Assembly (NCBI GenBank): GCA_947489665.1
Contig: CANLEH010000001.1
Coordinates: 778,501 to 842,500 of the forward strand
Direction of reading: 5' to 3'
Origin: an uncultured Roseicyclus sp.
GTDB taxonomy: Bacteria; Pseudomonadota; Alphaproteobacteria; Rhodobacterales; Rhodobacteraceae
Length of the DNA stretch: 64,000 bases
A model generated the notes under the pieces. The model ran no database searches, was not told where the DNA came from, and saw only the letters and a list, made by a program, of their open reading frames with translations. This document shows, in pieces, positions 35,154 to 44,300 of the stretch. How positions within the stretch are numbered: the first letter of the stretch is position 1; every line of letters starts with the position of its first letter. A program made the translations under genes and the position numbers.

Positions 35154-37115
35154 TCAATCCCCCGCAGCACGACCGCGAAGCGCGATGATCCCGCGCGGCC
35201 GGAACTGGATGAAGAGGATCACGAACAGGATCATGTAGGTTTGCGCGGCCAGCGTGTTGGTTGGGTTCAACCACTCGATGGCCTTTTGCAGTGATCCGAT
35301 CATGCCCGCCCCGATCAGTGTGCCGAAGATGTTGCCGACGCCGCCCACCACAACGGTCATGAAGCTTTGCACGATGTAGTTGGCGCCCATGTCGGGTGTG
35401 ACCTGCGCGAAAAGGCCGATGGCGACGCCCGCCACGCCCGCGATGCCTGAGCCCAGGCCGAAGGTCATCATGTTGATGCGGTCAGGATTGATGCCCATGG
35501 AGGCCGCCATGGCGGGGTTTTGCGTGACGGCGCGGACCTCCAGACCCAACCGGGTGCGGTTGAGGATGAGCCAGAGCAGGACGAAGAAGATCACGCCGAG
35601 GATGAAGATTGCGATGCGGATCGAGGATATCGAGATGACGTCGTTCACCGTCACCGCACCGGCCAGCCAATCGGGCGGGGTGAAGGGGCGGGCCTGCGTG
35701 CCGAAGATCTGGCGGATGATCTGTTGCAGTGCGATTGAAATGCCGAAGGTCGCGAGCAGTGTTTCCAGCGGGCGGTGGTAGAGCCAGCGGATGACCGAGC
35801 GTTCCATCAGAACGCCAAGCGCGAAGGTCACAAGGAACGCAAGCGGCAGGGCGACGGCAATCGAAAGCGTGTAATCCGCGATCAAGGTTTGCACGACATA
35901 GCCGGTATAGGCGCCGATCATGATGAACTCACCATGGGCCATGTTGATCACGCCCATGACGCCAAATGTGATGGCGAGACCGATGGCAGCCAGAAAGTAG
36001 ATCGACGCCAGCGAAATGCCGTCGAGCGACAGGTCCAAGAAGCGATAGACGCCGACGCGGGACTCAATACTGTCGAGTGTGGTGCGCGCAGCCCGTGTCA
36101 CGGCGGCGGAGGGTTCGGAATAGGCATCAAAGAATGTGTGGGCGGCGAGGGCCGCGTCGACCTCGGCCGAGGTGGGGATGGGTTCGGCGAGGTCTGCATC
36201 GACCAGGGCGGCGTAGGCCGTGTCGCGGGCCTCTTCGGAGTTGAGCGTTGCGACCGGCACGCCGCCGACGCGCCCATCTACGATATTGGCGGCAAGCACA
36301 TCGCGCTGTTCAGCGCGGGAGATCAGCGGCGGAGCGAGGTCGGACTGGACCAGCATGTCATAGGCGTCATCGCGGCTGAGGGCAGGGCTGCCCGGTTCCA
36401 GGATTGCGGCGATATTGGCCTCTTCGGGCAGCGCTTCGGCCACGCCCCGGCGGGTGGACAGAATGCGGTTCAACGTGGCGCGTGCATCGAGGCTGACATT
36501 GCCGTCGAGCGTGCGGATCGCGTCGACGCGGGTTTGATCGTCTTCGGCAAAGGCAATGATCAGGCCGGGCAAGACAACCTCCAGCCGGGCGCGGATCGCG
36601 GGGTCTTCCTCTGCCTCCAGCCGCGCCTCGACCAAAGGCAGGTAGCTTTCCTCAGGATCGTCGGCGATGGCGTCCAGCGCTTCAAGGCGAATGGCTGGAT
36701 CGTCCGCCCCCAGTTGGAATTGCACCAGCGCGCCGCCGATCACCCGGCGCACACCGCCATTCGGGCGCAACTGCGTGATTTCGCGCGACCCTGCCGTGCC
36801 GATGGCCTCGCCTGTTGAAATGTCGAGAAGGACAAGCGGATCGGCATCTTCATCCTCGACATAGACAAAAAAACCATCTGCATCGCGCTGATAGGCTTCA
36901 CGGCTCTGCCAGCGTGTCAGAAACCCGGGCAGATCGGGGTGGCCCGTGGCCACCAGCGCATCGAGCGTTTCGCCGACGGTGCGCCGCGACGGGTCTGCGA
37001 TCTGTTCGGCATGGTCTTGGAGGATGTCTTGCAGCGACAGGTCTTGTGCCTGTGCGGCTGGCGTCAGGAACAGCGAAATCGCCACGATAATGGCGATGCG
37101 GAGAAGGTGTTGCAT
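35154..37115 (-). CDS. urtB: Urea ABC transporter permease UrtB
   Basis: The 653-aa protein has a signal peptide (LLRIAIIVAISLFLTPAAQA) and a large periplasmic N-terminal region (about residues 25-340) with HEAT-like helical repeats, typical of UrtB. A LivH-like permease follows (INMAHGEFIMIGAYTGYVVQ; GLEVRAVTQNPAMAASMGIN, the EAA loop). The ATG at 37115 is chosen because it gives a normal leader. It lies about 70 bases after urtA, close enough for one transcript. Confidence 0.93.
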   Translation of the reverse strand: MQHLLRIAIIVAISLFLTPAAQAQDLSLQDILQDHAEQIADPSRRTVGETLDALVATGHPDLPGFLTRWQSREAYQRDADGFFVYVEDEDADPLVLLDISTGEAIGTAGSREITQLRPNGGVRRVIGGALVQFQLGADDPAIRLEALDAIADDPEESYLPLVEARLEAEEDPAIRARLEVVLPGLIIAFAEDDQTRVDAIRTLDGNVSLDARATLNRILSTRRGVAEALPEEANIAAILEPGSPALSRDDAYDMLVQSDLAPPLISRAEQRDVLAANIVDGRVGGVPVATLNSEEARDTAYAALVDADLAEPIPTSAEVDAALAAHTFFDAYSEPSAAVTRAARTTLDSIESRVGVYRFLDLSLDGISLASIYFLAAIGLAITFGVMGVINMAHGEFIMIGAYTGYVVQTLIADYTLSIAVALPLAFLVTFALGVLMERSVIRWLYHRPLETLLATFGISIALQQIIRQIFGTQARPFTPPDWLAGAVTVNDVISISSIRIAIFILGVIFFVLLWLILNRTRLGLEVRAVTQNPAMAASMGINPDRINMMTFGLGSGIAGVAGVAIGLFAQVTPDMGANYIVQSFMTVVVGGVGNIFGTLIGAGMIGSLQKAIEWLNPTNTLAAQTYMILFVILFIQFRPRGIIALRGRAAGD

Positions 37116-37186
37116 ATGGTGCGGCCTGCTCAGGGGGGTAGTGATGGCGGGCCGCGCCAAAGCGCAGCCCGCCGCAAGAAAGGCGA

Positions 37187-38452
37187 TCAGTAGTTCGACT
37201 GAATCTGAACGCAGGTCTCGGTTTCGGTGTTGTACATGCCGCATTCCAGACCCGGCCAATCGCTGACCAGAACCGCCGATTCCGGGAGGAAATCGGTCCA
37301 GGCGTCACCCGGAACAGGGTCGGTCTGGGAAATGATCGAGAACTGGCCATCCGCCTCGATCTCACCGATCAGGACCGGCTTTGCGAGGTGGTGGTTGGGC
37401 AGCATGACTGCGGTGCCGCCGGTCAGGTTCGGAACCTCAAGGCCGTACATCGCCTCACGCACCGCGTCGACGTCCGTGGTGCCCGCAGCCTCCACAGCCT
37501 GAACCCACATGTTGAAGCCGATATAGTGGGCTTCCATCGGGTCATTGGTGGGGCGGTTTTCATCGCCGATGAACTCATGCCAGGCGCTGATGAACGCCTC
37601 ATTCTCTGGCGTGTCGGCGGACTGGAAGTAGTTCCATGCGGCCAGGTGGCCGACCAAGGGGCCAGTATCTAGACCAGCAAGCTCTTCTTCGCCCACGGAG
37701 AAGGCCACAACGGGGATGTCATCGGCTTCGATGCCCGCCGCGGCGAGCTCGTTATAGAAGCCGATATTGGCGTCACCGTTGATGGTGGAGATCACGCCAA
37801 CCTGCTGCCCGCCTTCGCCAAGAGCCTGAACGTCGGCGACGATCGAGGACCAGTCGGAATGACCGAAAGGGGTGTAGTTGACGAAGATGTTTTCCTGCGG
37901 GATGCCTGCGTCGAGCAGATATTGCTCAAGAATTCGGTTGGTTGTGCGCGGGTAGACATAGTCGGTGCCCAGAAGCGCGAAGGTTTCAACGCCTAGCTCT
38001 TCCAGGAAGTAGTCGACGGCCGGGATCGCCTGCTGGTTGGGCGCAGCACCGGTGTAGAACACGTTGCGGGAGCTTTCTTCACCCTCGTACTGGACGGGGT
38101 AGAACATCAGCCCGTTCAATTCTTCGATGACCGGCAGGACCGACTTGCGCGACACGGAGGTCCAGGCGCCGAAGATCACGTCGACTTCATGCACGGTCAG
38201 AAGTTCCCGTGCGCGTTCGGCGAACAGCGGCCAATCGGAGGCTGGATCGACGACAACCGGCACGATTTCTTCGCCCAGAAGGCCGCCGGCAGCGTTCTGT
38301 TGTTCGATCAGCATCAGCATAACGTCGCGCAACGTGGTTTCGGAAATGGCCATCGTCCCGGTCAGGGAGTGCAAGATTCCAACACGGATTTCTGCGGATG
38401 CAGCATGGGCAGACACCAACGACAATGCGCTGGCGAGAAGTAGTTTTTTCAT
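37187..38452 (-). CDS. urtA: Urea ABC transporter substrate-binding protein UrtA
   Basis: Periplasmic binding protein of 421 aa. A signal peptide (KKLLLASALSLVSAHAASA) precedes EIRVGILHSLTGTMAISETT, and VIFGAWTSVSRKSVLPVIEE followed by NGLMFYPVQYEG is diagnostic of UrtA/FmdD-type binders for urea and short amides. The ATG at 38452 is preceded by GAGGGGGC. It heads urtABCDE and is divergent from a LysR gene 129 bases away, a likely regulator. Confidence 0.93.
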   Translation of the reverse strand: MKKLLLASALSLVSAHAASAEIRVGILHSLTGTMAISETTLRDVMLMLIEQQNAAGGLLGEEIVPVVVDPASDWPLFAERARELLTVHEVDVIFGAWTSVSRKSVLPVIEELNGLMFYPVQYEGEESSRNVFYTGAAPNQQAIPAVDYFLEELGVETFALLGTDYVYPRTTNRILEQYLLDAGIPQENIFVNYTPFGHSDWSSIVADVQALGEGGQQVGVISTINGDANIGFYNELAAAGIEADDIPVVAFSVGEEELAGLDTGPLVGHLAAWNYFQSADTPENEAFISAWHEFIGDENRPTNDPMEAHYIGFNMWVQAVEAAGTTDVDAVREAMYGLEVPNLTGGTAVMLPNHHLAKPVLIGEIEADGQFSIISQTDPVPGDAWTDFLPESAVLVSDWPGLECGMYNTETETCVQIQSNY

Positions 38453-38581
38453 GTGAGCCCCCTCAGGCGTATACAAGTATTTCGCGCGTGCAGCGACATG
38501 GATACGGATTGGGGTGTTGTTGTCTGCCATTTGTTTTGCAGCTCGGTTGTGCGTTTTTTGCACCACCCTTATAAGTGCCTT

Positions 38582-39457
38582 ATGCGGCACCTAAAAATGT
38601 ATCGGGCGATTCAGATGATCCATCGCTGTGGCTCGATCCGTCGGGCGGCGCAGGATTTGGCTGTCTCCCCTTCGGCGCTGAATCGATCTGTGCAAGCTTT
38701 TGAGGAAGAACTGTCGTTCACGGTGTTCCAGCGCACGGCCTCCGGCGTTGAATTGTCCGAAGCGGGTGAGTTGCTTTTGGACGTGATCGACCGCCATTTG
38801 ATCGAATTCGGCGAGTTGCAGCGGCAATTGGGCCGCTTGCGCGATGGCGAGACAGGAGAGTTGCGGATCAGCGTGGGCAGTGATCTTCTGGCAGGCCACC
38901 TCTCCGCCGCGATCACCGATATGGAAACGGCCCATCCGGGCTTCACGCTCGAAGTCCGGTGTGAGGATGGCATCGAAAGCTTGCGCCAGCGGCAGGTGGA
39001 CCTCGCCTTGCTGACAAACCCCGCCACCGACGACGCCACCGAAGTTGTGCACGCCCAATTGCTGCGCCTGCGCGCGTGGAAAAGTGAGGGGCAAATTGCA
39101 GTGCCTTCGGGCTTGTGGGATCTTGCGAAGGCGCGCGTTCTTCTGCCGCCGGAAGGAACCGGATCCCGAATTGCGCTGAGCCATCTGCTGCGCCGAAATC
39201 GGCTTGAACTCAATGCGGTCTCATCCCTGCCTGCGTCGCAGGCCGTGGACTATCTTCAGCACACCGATCGTATCGCCATCTTTCCAGACGTCCTTCAGCC
39301 TAATGCGTACGGCCCAATAAAGATTGCCCCACTGCCCCTTGATCTGGGTGCCGTCCAATTTTGCGTCCTCAGATCCGCGCGCGTGCCGATGACCCGGGCG
39401 GCGCAGCTTTTTCTGACGGGGCTACAGTTGAAATTGTTGGATGTCGCTGCGGAGTGA
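38582..39457 (+). CDS. LysR-family transcriptional regulator, divergent from urtA
   Basis: The 291-aa product has a winged HTH (YRAIQMIHRCGSIRRAAQDL AVSPSALNRSVQAFEEEL) and a LysR substrate-binding domain (GELRISVGSDLLAGHLSAAI; TNPATDD). ATG 38582 is preferred over the long upstream extension, which reads through the promoter region; ATG 38597 (MYRAIQ) is also possible. A GTGCC-N6-GGCAC dyad at 38575-38590 overlaps the first candidate start and could be autoregulatory. Position suggests control of urea uptake. Confidence 0.88.
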   Translation: MRHLKMYRAIQMIHRCGSIRRAAQDLAVSPSALNRSVQAFEEELSFTVFQRTASGVELSEAGELLLDVIDRHLIEFGELQRQLGRLRDGETGELRISVGSDLLAGHLSAAITDMETAHPGFTLEVRCEDGIESLRQRQVDLALLTNPATDDATEVVHAQLLRLRAWKSEGQIAVPSGLWDLAKARVLLPPEGTGSRIALSHLLRRNRLELNAVSSLPASQAVDYLQHTDRIAIFPDVLQPNAYGPIKIAPLPLDLGAVQFCVLRSARVPMTRAAQLFLTGLQLKLLDVAAE

Positions 39458-39505
39458 TCGAGGCTGGTTTGGCGAAGCCTCTATCTGAAACGGGCCGTGT
39501 CTGGC

Positions 39506-40174
39506 CTACAAAAAGCGCAGGCGGTGTTTTTGTAGAAGATCGACGATAATTTTCTTCGCTTCGCGGCGATGGTCGCGGTGGGTTTCCCGCGCGGTCTTGG
39601 CATCGCCGTCCTTAATTGCCTGATAGACGCGGCGATGATCTTCATTTGATTTCGTGGGCAGAGGGCGCATGAACAAGGTGGTCATCCGGGCGCGGCGGAC
39701 CTGATCGCTCATCATGTGGACGATGCTCATGATCCGTTCGTTGCGGCCCAGGCGGACCAATTCTGCGTGAAACCGATCATCGGCATTGGCCCACGCATCC
39801 AGATCGGATTGAGCGATTGCGATGTCCATATCATCGATGGCTTTTGCGAGATCCTTCAGCTCATCCTCATCCAGATCGGCTTGCGCAGCGCGTTCGGCGG
39901 CAAGGCTCTCCAACTCGGTCAGAATGTCGTAGATCTCGGCCATATCTTCCGGTGCCAAGGGGCGGATGCGCACGCCTTTGCGCGGCCGCATCTCCAGCAA
40001 ACCCTGGCTTTCCAGCATAAGCACAGCCTCGCGCACGGGGGTGCGGGACATGTTCAGCTGTTCGGCAAGCTCGGATTCGAGATGGTCTGACCCAGCGGCC
40101 AGTTCGCCTGCGAAGATCTTTTCGCGCAATTCGTGCAAGGCACGCTGAGAACTGGACGCAGGTTTGTCGGACAT
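39506..40174 (-). CDS. GntR-family regulator (FCD domain)
   Basis: The 222-aa product has an N-terminal winged HTH (LHELREKIFAGELAAGSDHL ESELAEQLNMSRTPVREAVL) and an all-helical FCD ligand domain (EIYDILTELESLAAERA; ADDRFHAELVRLGRN; HRRVYQAIKDGDAKTARETH RDHRREA), with Asp and His residues that bind a metal in this family. It lies six bases after the oxidoreductase gene in a three-gene operon, and probably controls the divergent promoters at 42292-42416. FCD regulators usually sense carboxylic acids or sugar acids. Confidence 0.92.
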   Translation of the reverse strand: MSDKPASSSQRALHELREKIFAGELAAGSDHLESELAEQLNMSRTPVREAVLMLESQGLLEMRPRKGVRIRPLAPEDMAEIYDILTELESLAAERAAQADLDEDELKDLAKAIDDMDIAIAQSDLDAWANADDRFHAELVRLGRNERIMSIVHMMSDQVRRARMTTLFMRPLPTKSNEDHRRVYQAIKDGDAKTARETHRDHRREAKKIIVDLLQKHRLRFL

Positions 40175-40180
40175 GGATGA

Positions 40181-41212
40181 TTACGCTCGCTTCACGGCCT
40201 GTTTTTGCCCGGTCGCAGCAGACGCATAGATCGCCTCTTCGATGCGCCGGACTGTCAGATAGCTTTCGGCCCTGCTCTCAATCGGTTCGCCGTCCAAGAC
40301 GCCAGAAACCACATGGCTTTGCAAGGCGTGAACGCAATCGCCGCCAAAGCCCTCATGCGTATCGGGCGGGCAGATGATCGTCTCCGATTGATCGCCAAAG
40401 CGTCGCAGGGCAACAGAGCCATCCCCGCGGAGCAGCAGTGAGCCTTCCAATCCCTCGACCAACGCGTCGCCCATCGTGCGGCGCAAATTGTCGGCCCGGT
40501 GATCGAGAGTGCGGTTCCCGTCAAACAATGCGCGGACGCTGTTGGGATGTTCGAACAGGACGTAGCCCGCATCTTCGCCCGCAATGCACGGGTTGATGCG
40601 ACGCAGATCAGCGTAGACCGCGACCGGATCACCAAGCAGGTATCGGAACGTATCGATGAAATGCACAGCCGTCTCGTGGATCAGGAAACGCTGCATATCG
40701 CGGAAATAAGGCTGACGGTCGAGATAGGCGTCCGGGCCCTGGCCATCGCCGGGCCGGAAGCGAAAGCTGATCTGTTGAACCTGGCCGATCTGGCCTGCAT
40801 CAAGGCTTTTCTTGATGGCGCGATACCACGGCTGGAAGCGAAAGTTTTCGTGGATGATGAGAGTGGCGCCGGCTTGGTGTGCCGCATCTGTGAGCGCTTC
40901 GGCCTCGGCCAGATCAAGGCCGAATGGCTTTTGGCAGATGATCCATTTGACCCCATTCGCAAGGGCTGACCGGATCACGTCAGCCTGCGCCATGGGAGGT
41001 AGGATGATATCCAGCAGGTCCGGGGCCGTTTCATCCAGCATCGCGCCGACGTCTGCGTAAGCCGGGCACCCCGTTGCGCGGGCCAAGGCAAGGTCATGGT
41101 CGCAGGACCCGACCAGATCGACACGCGCAAGCCGTGACCAGCTGTTGTAGTGGAACTGGCTGAAATAGCCCGCGCCAACACAGGCCACACGGAGGGACGC
41201 GCTTGCCGTCAT
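40181..41212 (-). CDS. Gfo/Idh/MocA-family NAD(P)-dependent oxidoreductase
   Basis: The 343-aa product has an N-terminal Rossmann domain (LRVACVGAGYFSQFHYNSWS), the family signature (KWIICQKPFGLDLAEAEALT, in which EKP becomes QKP) and an alpha/beta C-terminal domain with FLIHETAVHFIDTFRYLLGD, containing the catalytic-site His. These enzymes oxidise sugars, sugar lactones or inositols. It overlaps the upstream dehydrogenase gene by 4 bases. In this setting it may oxidise a sugar to a lactone or acid that the rest of the island handles. Confidence 0.87.
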   Translation of the reverse strand: MTASASLRVACVGAGYFSQFHYNSWSRLARVDLVGSCDHDLALARATGCPAYADVGAMLDETAPDLLDIILPPMAQADVIRSALANGVKWIICQKPFGLDLAEAEALTDAAHQAGATLIIHENFRFQPWYRAIKKSLDAGQIGQVQQISFRFRPGDGQGPDAYLDRQPYFRDMQRFLIHETAVHFIDTFRYLLGDPVAVYADLRRINPCIAGEDAGYVLFEHPNSVRALFDGNRTLDHRADNLRRTMGDALVEGLEGSLLLRGDGSVALRRFGDQSETIICPPDTHEGFGGDCVHALQSHVVSGVLDGEPIESRAESYLTVRRIEEAIYASAATGQKQAVKRA

Positions 41213-42291
41213 AGGGCGTGAAGCACGGCGTTTGCCGCCTCAGACGTGCTGGCGGTGCCGCCAAGGTCGCGTGTCAGTACGTCGCCGCGCACGACAACCT
41301 GGTCAACGGCCTGCCGCAAGCGGTCGCCGTCAGCGCGCATCTCAGGGATGTCATGGCGCAGACCAAGCCAGTCCAGCATCATGGCCGCGGACAGGATCAT
41401 CGCAAACGGGTTGGCCGTGCCCTGGCCGGCAATATCAGGGGCGGACCCGTGGCAGGGCTGAAAGACAGCATGGTCAAGGCCGATATCCGCTGAGGGCGCA
41501 AGGCCAAGCCCGCCCATAAGACCTGCACCAAGATCAGACAGGATGTCACCGAACATGTTCTCAGTCACCAACACGTCAAAGTCCCAGGGTTTTTGCACCA
41601 TCCAAAGGGCCGTGGCGTCAACATAGGCATGATCTGCGGTGATCTCGGGGTGATGCGCCCCTTCGGCATCGAAAATCTCGCGAAAGAAGGCAAAGGCGCG
41701 GAAGACATTTGCCTTGTCGACGCAAGTTACCTTGCCGGGGCTTCGGCCAGTGGACTTGCGTGTCTTCGCCAGATCGAAAGCAAAACGGAACAGCTTTTCC
41801 GAGACGCTGCGTGTGATCAGGAGCGTTTCCTTTGCTGCATCTTTTGTAACTTCGCCGCGGCCTTGGGAATAGAACAGGCCTTCGGTGCTTTCCCGGATCA
41901 GCACAAAATCGATCTCGCGATCTGCCGGCAGATTGAGAGGGCTGCGCTGGCCGGCCTTGACGGTCACGGGACGGACGCCTGCGAACAGGGACAGCTCTTT
42001 GCGCAAATCAATCTGCGGCGAGATTTCCGTGCCGTCATCGTAGCGCACATCCGGCAACCCCATCGCCGAGAGAAGAATCGCATCGCAGCTGCGCGCCAGA
42101 TCCATGGACGCTTGCGGCAGTGATTCTCCGGTCTGCGCATAGTGCGATGCGCCCGCGGGTGCGTCTTGGAATGTCAGCCCATAGGACTGCGCCGCCCAAG
42201 CCAAACGCTCCAGTATTTGAAGCGTTGGTTTCATGATCTCTGGCCCGATCCCGTCCCCGTGGAACACTGCGATATCAAGGGTCTTGGTCAT
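41209..42291 (-). CDS. Isocitrate/isopropylmalate dehydrogenase-family enzyme (tartrate dehydrogenase-like)
   Basis: Beta-decarboxylating dehydrogenase of 360 aa. Landmarks: [20 protein letters not shown]; the substrate-loop [40 protein letters not shown] (catalytic Lys in VDKANV); [40 protein letters not shown]; and a [17 protein letters not shown] site. No leu operon genes are near, so leucine synthesis is unlikely. Oxidation of a tartrate- or malate-like C4 acid fits better. The ATG at 42289-42291 has AGAGG upstream. It leads the operon with the oxidoreductase and GntR, divergent from tctC. Confidence 0.88.
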   Translation of the reverse strand: MTKTLDIAVFHGDGIGPEIMKPTLQILERLAWAAQSYGLTFQDAPAGASHYAQTGESLPQASMDLARSCDAILLSAMGLPDVRYDDGTEISPQIDLRKELSLFAGVRPVTVKAGQRSPLNLPADREIDFVLIRESTEGLFYSQGRGEVTKDAAKETLLITRSVSEKLFRFAFDLAKTRKSTGRSPGKVTCVDKANVFRAFAFFREIFDAEGAHHPEITADHAYVDATALWMVQKPWDFDVLVTENMFGDILSDLGAGLMGGLGLAPSADIGLDHAVFQPCHGSAPDIAGQGTANPFAMILSAAMMLDWLGLRHDIPEMRADGDRLRQAVDQVVVRGDVLTRDLGGTASTSEAANAVLHAL

Positions 42292-42324
42292 TTGGGCCTC
42301 TTAGCGGATCAAAACGGAAAAGCG

Positions 42325-42369
42325 AACGTATCCGTTGATGAAGTTGACAACGTATCATTTAATGCATAC
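42325..42369. promoter_or_regulatory. Paired operator-like repeats in the GntR divergon
   Basis: AACGTATCCGTTGATG (42325-42340) and AACGTATCATTTAATG (42349-42364) match at 13 of 16 bases, with starts 24 bases apart. The second is part of a gapped palindrome, GTAT-N3-TTAA-N3-ATAC (42352-42369). Both lie in the shared promoter region and are candidate GntR binding sites. Confidence 0.5.
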
Positions 42370-42372
42370 GCA
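42344..42372 (+). promoter_or_regulatory. Probable sigma-70 promoter of tctC
   Basis: A consensus -35 TTGACA (42344-42349) is followed 17 bases later by TACGCA (42367-42372), a weak -10. The palindrome at 42352-42369 fills the spacer, so a bound repressor would block polymerase. Confidence 0.45.
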
Positions 42373-42416
42373 AATGAATGCAACACATATCAGCTTGCGT
42401 CTGGGAGGACGACCAA

Positions 42417-43424
42417 ATGAACTTCAAACTCGGAAAACTGGCGGCTCTGGCCATTGCAGCGGCGGGGCTCGGCACTGTCGCCACTGCGCAAGAATACCCG
42501 TTCCGCGATATTACCACCGCCGTGGTTTGGGGCGCTGGCGGCGGCACCGACAGTATCAACCGGATGATCATGGCCGAGATGGAGGCGCATCTGCCCGTAT
42601 CGATCAATGTCATCAACCAAACCGGTGGCGTCGCCGGATCCAACGGCATGGTCTATGTGATGAACCAGCCCGATGACGGCTACACGCTGGTGGGTCTGTC
42701 GGAATCAAATGTGACGGCGGCAGTTCAGGGCGGCTGGGATCAGCGCTTTGATTTCTGGTATCCGTTCATTGTTGGCGGATCGCCTGACCTGATCTCGGTG
42801 CCCGCGGACAGCCCTTACACAACGCTGGAAGAGCTGGTCGCAGCCGCGCAAGAAGCGCCGGGAACCATTCCGGCGGCGGCATCGGGTGCAGGCTCGATCC
42901 ACCATTTGAACCTGTTGGCGATCCAGAATGGCGCGGATGTCGAATTCCTGTTCGTGCCCTACGATGGCTCCGCGTCCGGTCAGGAAGCGGCGATTGCGGG
43001 TGAGGTCGCGCTGGTCGTCACCTCCCTTGCGGAACAGGCCGCATTGATCGAAGGCGGCATGCTGCGCCCACTTGCCATGCTGACCGAAGACAGTGCCGAG
43101 ATTGCAGGCATCACCGTGCCGTCGGCGTTTGATATCTACGATGGCCTGGATGCGTATCTGCCACTGATGCAGGCCATCGGGTTCGCCGTGCATGACAGCG
43201 CATCGGACGAAGTGAAGGCGGCCCTTGGTGCAGCCTTTGAGGCAGCCATCGCGTCGGACGTCGTGGCCGAATGGGCGGCTGCGAACAACTACACTGTCGG
43301 CGGCCAATATGGCGAAGAAGCACAAGCCATCTTCTCAACGCTGGAGGCCAACTTTGCCTACACCCTGCAAGAGCTTGGCGCGACAACCGTTGATCCCGCC
43401 AGCCTGGGGATCGAACGTCCCTGA
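42417..43424 (+). CDS. Tripartite tricarboxylate transporter substrate-binding protein (TctC)
   Basis: Periplasmic binding protein of 335 aa. The signal peptide is LAALAIAAAGLGTVATAQ. The Bug/TctC fold shows ITTAVVWGAGGGTDSINRMI MAEM, NVINQTGGVAGSNGMVYVMN and PGTIPAAASGAGSIHHLNLL AIQ. The ATG at 42417 has GGGAGG upstream. It leads the tctC-B-A-ABM-MBL-kinase operon. TctC proteins bind di- and tricarboxylates and other organic acids; the ligand here is unknown, with a C3-C4 hydroxy acid or sulfonated acid favoured by context. Confidence 0.9.
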   Translation: MNFKLGKLAALAIAAAGLGTVATAQEYPFRDITTAVVWGAGGGTDSINRMIMAEMEAHLPVSINVINQTGGVAGSNGMVYVMNQPDDGYTLVGLSESNVTAAVQGGWDQRFDFWYPFIVGGSPDLISVPADSPYTTLEELVAAAQEAPGTIPAAASGAGSIHHLNLLAIQNGADVEFLFVPYDGSASGQEAAIAGEVALVVTSLAEQAALIEGGMLRPLAMLTEDSAEIAGITVPSAFDIYDGLDAYLPLMQAIGFAVHDSASDEVKAALGAAFEAAIASDVVAEWAAANNYTVGGQYGEEAQAIFSTLEANFAYTLQELGATTVDPASLGIERP

Positions 43425-43508
43425 TTTCTCAATCTGGAACGTGACATTCTGCGGCGCCGGGTCCTCCTGGCGCTGCATTTCTGAGCAAGGTGATGGGACG
43501 CTGATCCG

Positions 43509-44297
43509 ATGAATGACCCGGCCATTGAGGAAAGCCCCCTCAAGACCACGCCCACCGACGAAGACATCGCGATCTTGCGGGCGCGGGATTTCTGGGCGTC
43601 TTTGCTGCTGATAGGCCTGTCGGTCTTCTTCCTGTGGCGGACCCTGGATATTCCCCTTTTCGGCGGCAACCGGGCCGGGGTCTCGGGCGCGTCCTGGTAC
43701 AATTCCGCCGCGATCGTGCCACTGGGAATTTTCACTGCCCTGCAGCTCCTATCGCTGGTTCTGCTTCGGATTGCGATCAAGGCGGGTGGCGCAAAAACGG
43801 CGTTGTCCGCCATGGGGATCGGGTGGGATCGGACCGAGGCTGTGCGCTTCACCACGATCGGGATCATTTTGTTTTTCTACATCGCCGGGCTGGTCCCGCG
43901 CGTTGATTTCATCGCCAGCAGTGGCTTGTTGATCACGGCGTTGATCTTCGGGTTCCACGGCGGGCGTGTTGCGCGCATGGCGCTGTGCGCTGCTGTTGTG
44001 GCGGTCTGCGGTGTATACGCCTTCGTCGCCCACCTGTCGCAAGCGGAATGGGGCGCGCATGACGATGACGTCGTGACTTTGATTGCCTGGGCCGGGCTGA
44101 TCCTATGGGTGCTGATTTGCGCGCGCGGTGACCGGGTCTTGCGAGTCGTACCAGTGATCGCGGTCCTGACGCCGGTCATCCTGGTCTGCGCGATGGCCTT
44201 CGGGTTCCGGCAGAACGTGCCAAACCGGGGCGGAGTGGTCTTCAGCCAGATCGAATACCATTACTACGTCACCCTCCGACCGATCTGGAGGGAGTGA
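43509..44297 (+). CDS. Tripartite tricarboxylate transporter small membrane subunit (TctB)
   Basis: The 262-aa product has a cytoplasmic N-terminal stretch of about 28 residues and then roughly six hydrophobic segments, more than the usual four of TctB (about 150 aa). LLIGLSVFFLWRTLDIPLFG and FGFRQNVPNRGGVVFSQIEY are visible. Position between TctC and TctA and the 3-base gap to TctA make the assignment secure despite weak sequence conservation. Confidence 0.8.
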   Translation: MNDPAIEESPLKTTPTDEDIAILRARDFWASLLLIGLSVFFLWRTLDIPLFGGNRAGVSGASWYNSAAIVPLGIFTALQLLSLVLLRIAIKAGGAKTALSAMGIGWDRTEAVRFTTIGIILFFYIAGLVPRVDFIASSGLLITALIFGFHGGRVARMALCAAVVAVCGVYAFVAHLSQAEWGAHDDDVVTLIAWAGLILWVLICARGDRVLRVVPVIAVLTPVILVCAMAFGFRQNVPNRGGVVFSQIEYHYYVTLRPIWRE

Positions 44298-44300
44298 GAG

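Noticed and set aside
41209-42291. 3-isopropylmalate dehydrogenase of leucine biosynthesis
   Set aside because: No leuC/leuD/leuA nearby; the operon partners are a sugar oxidoreductase and a GntR regulator.
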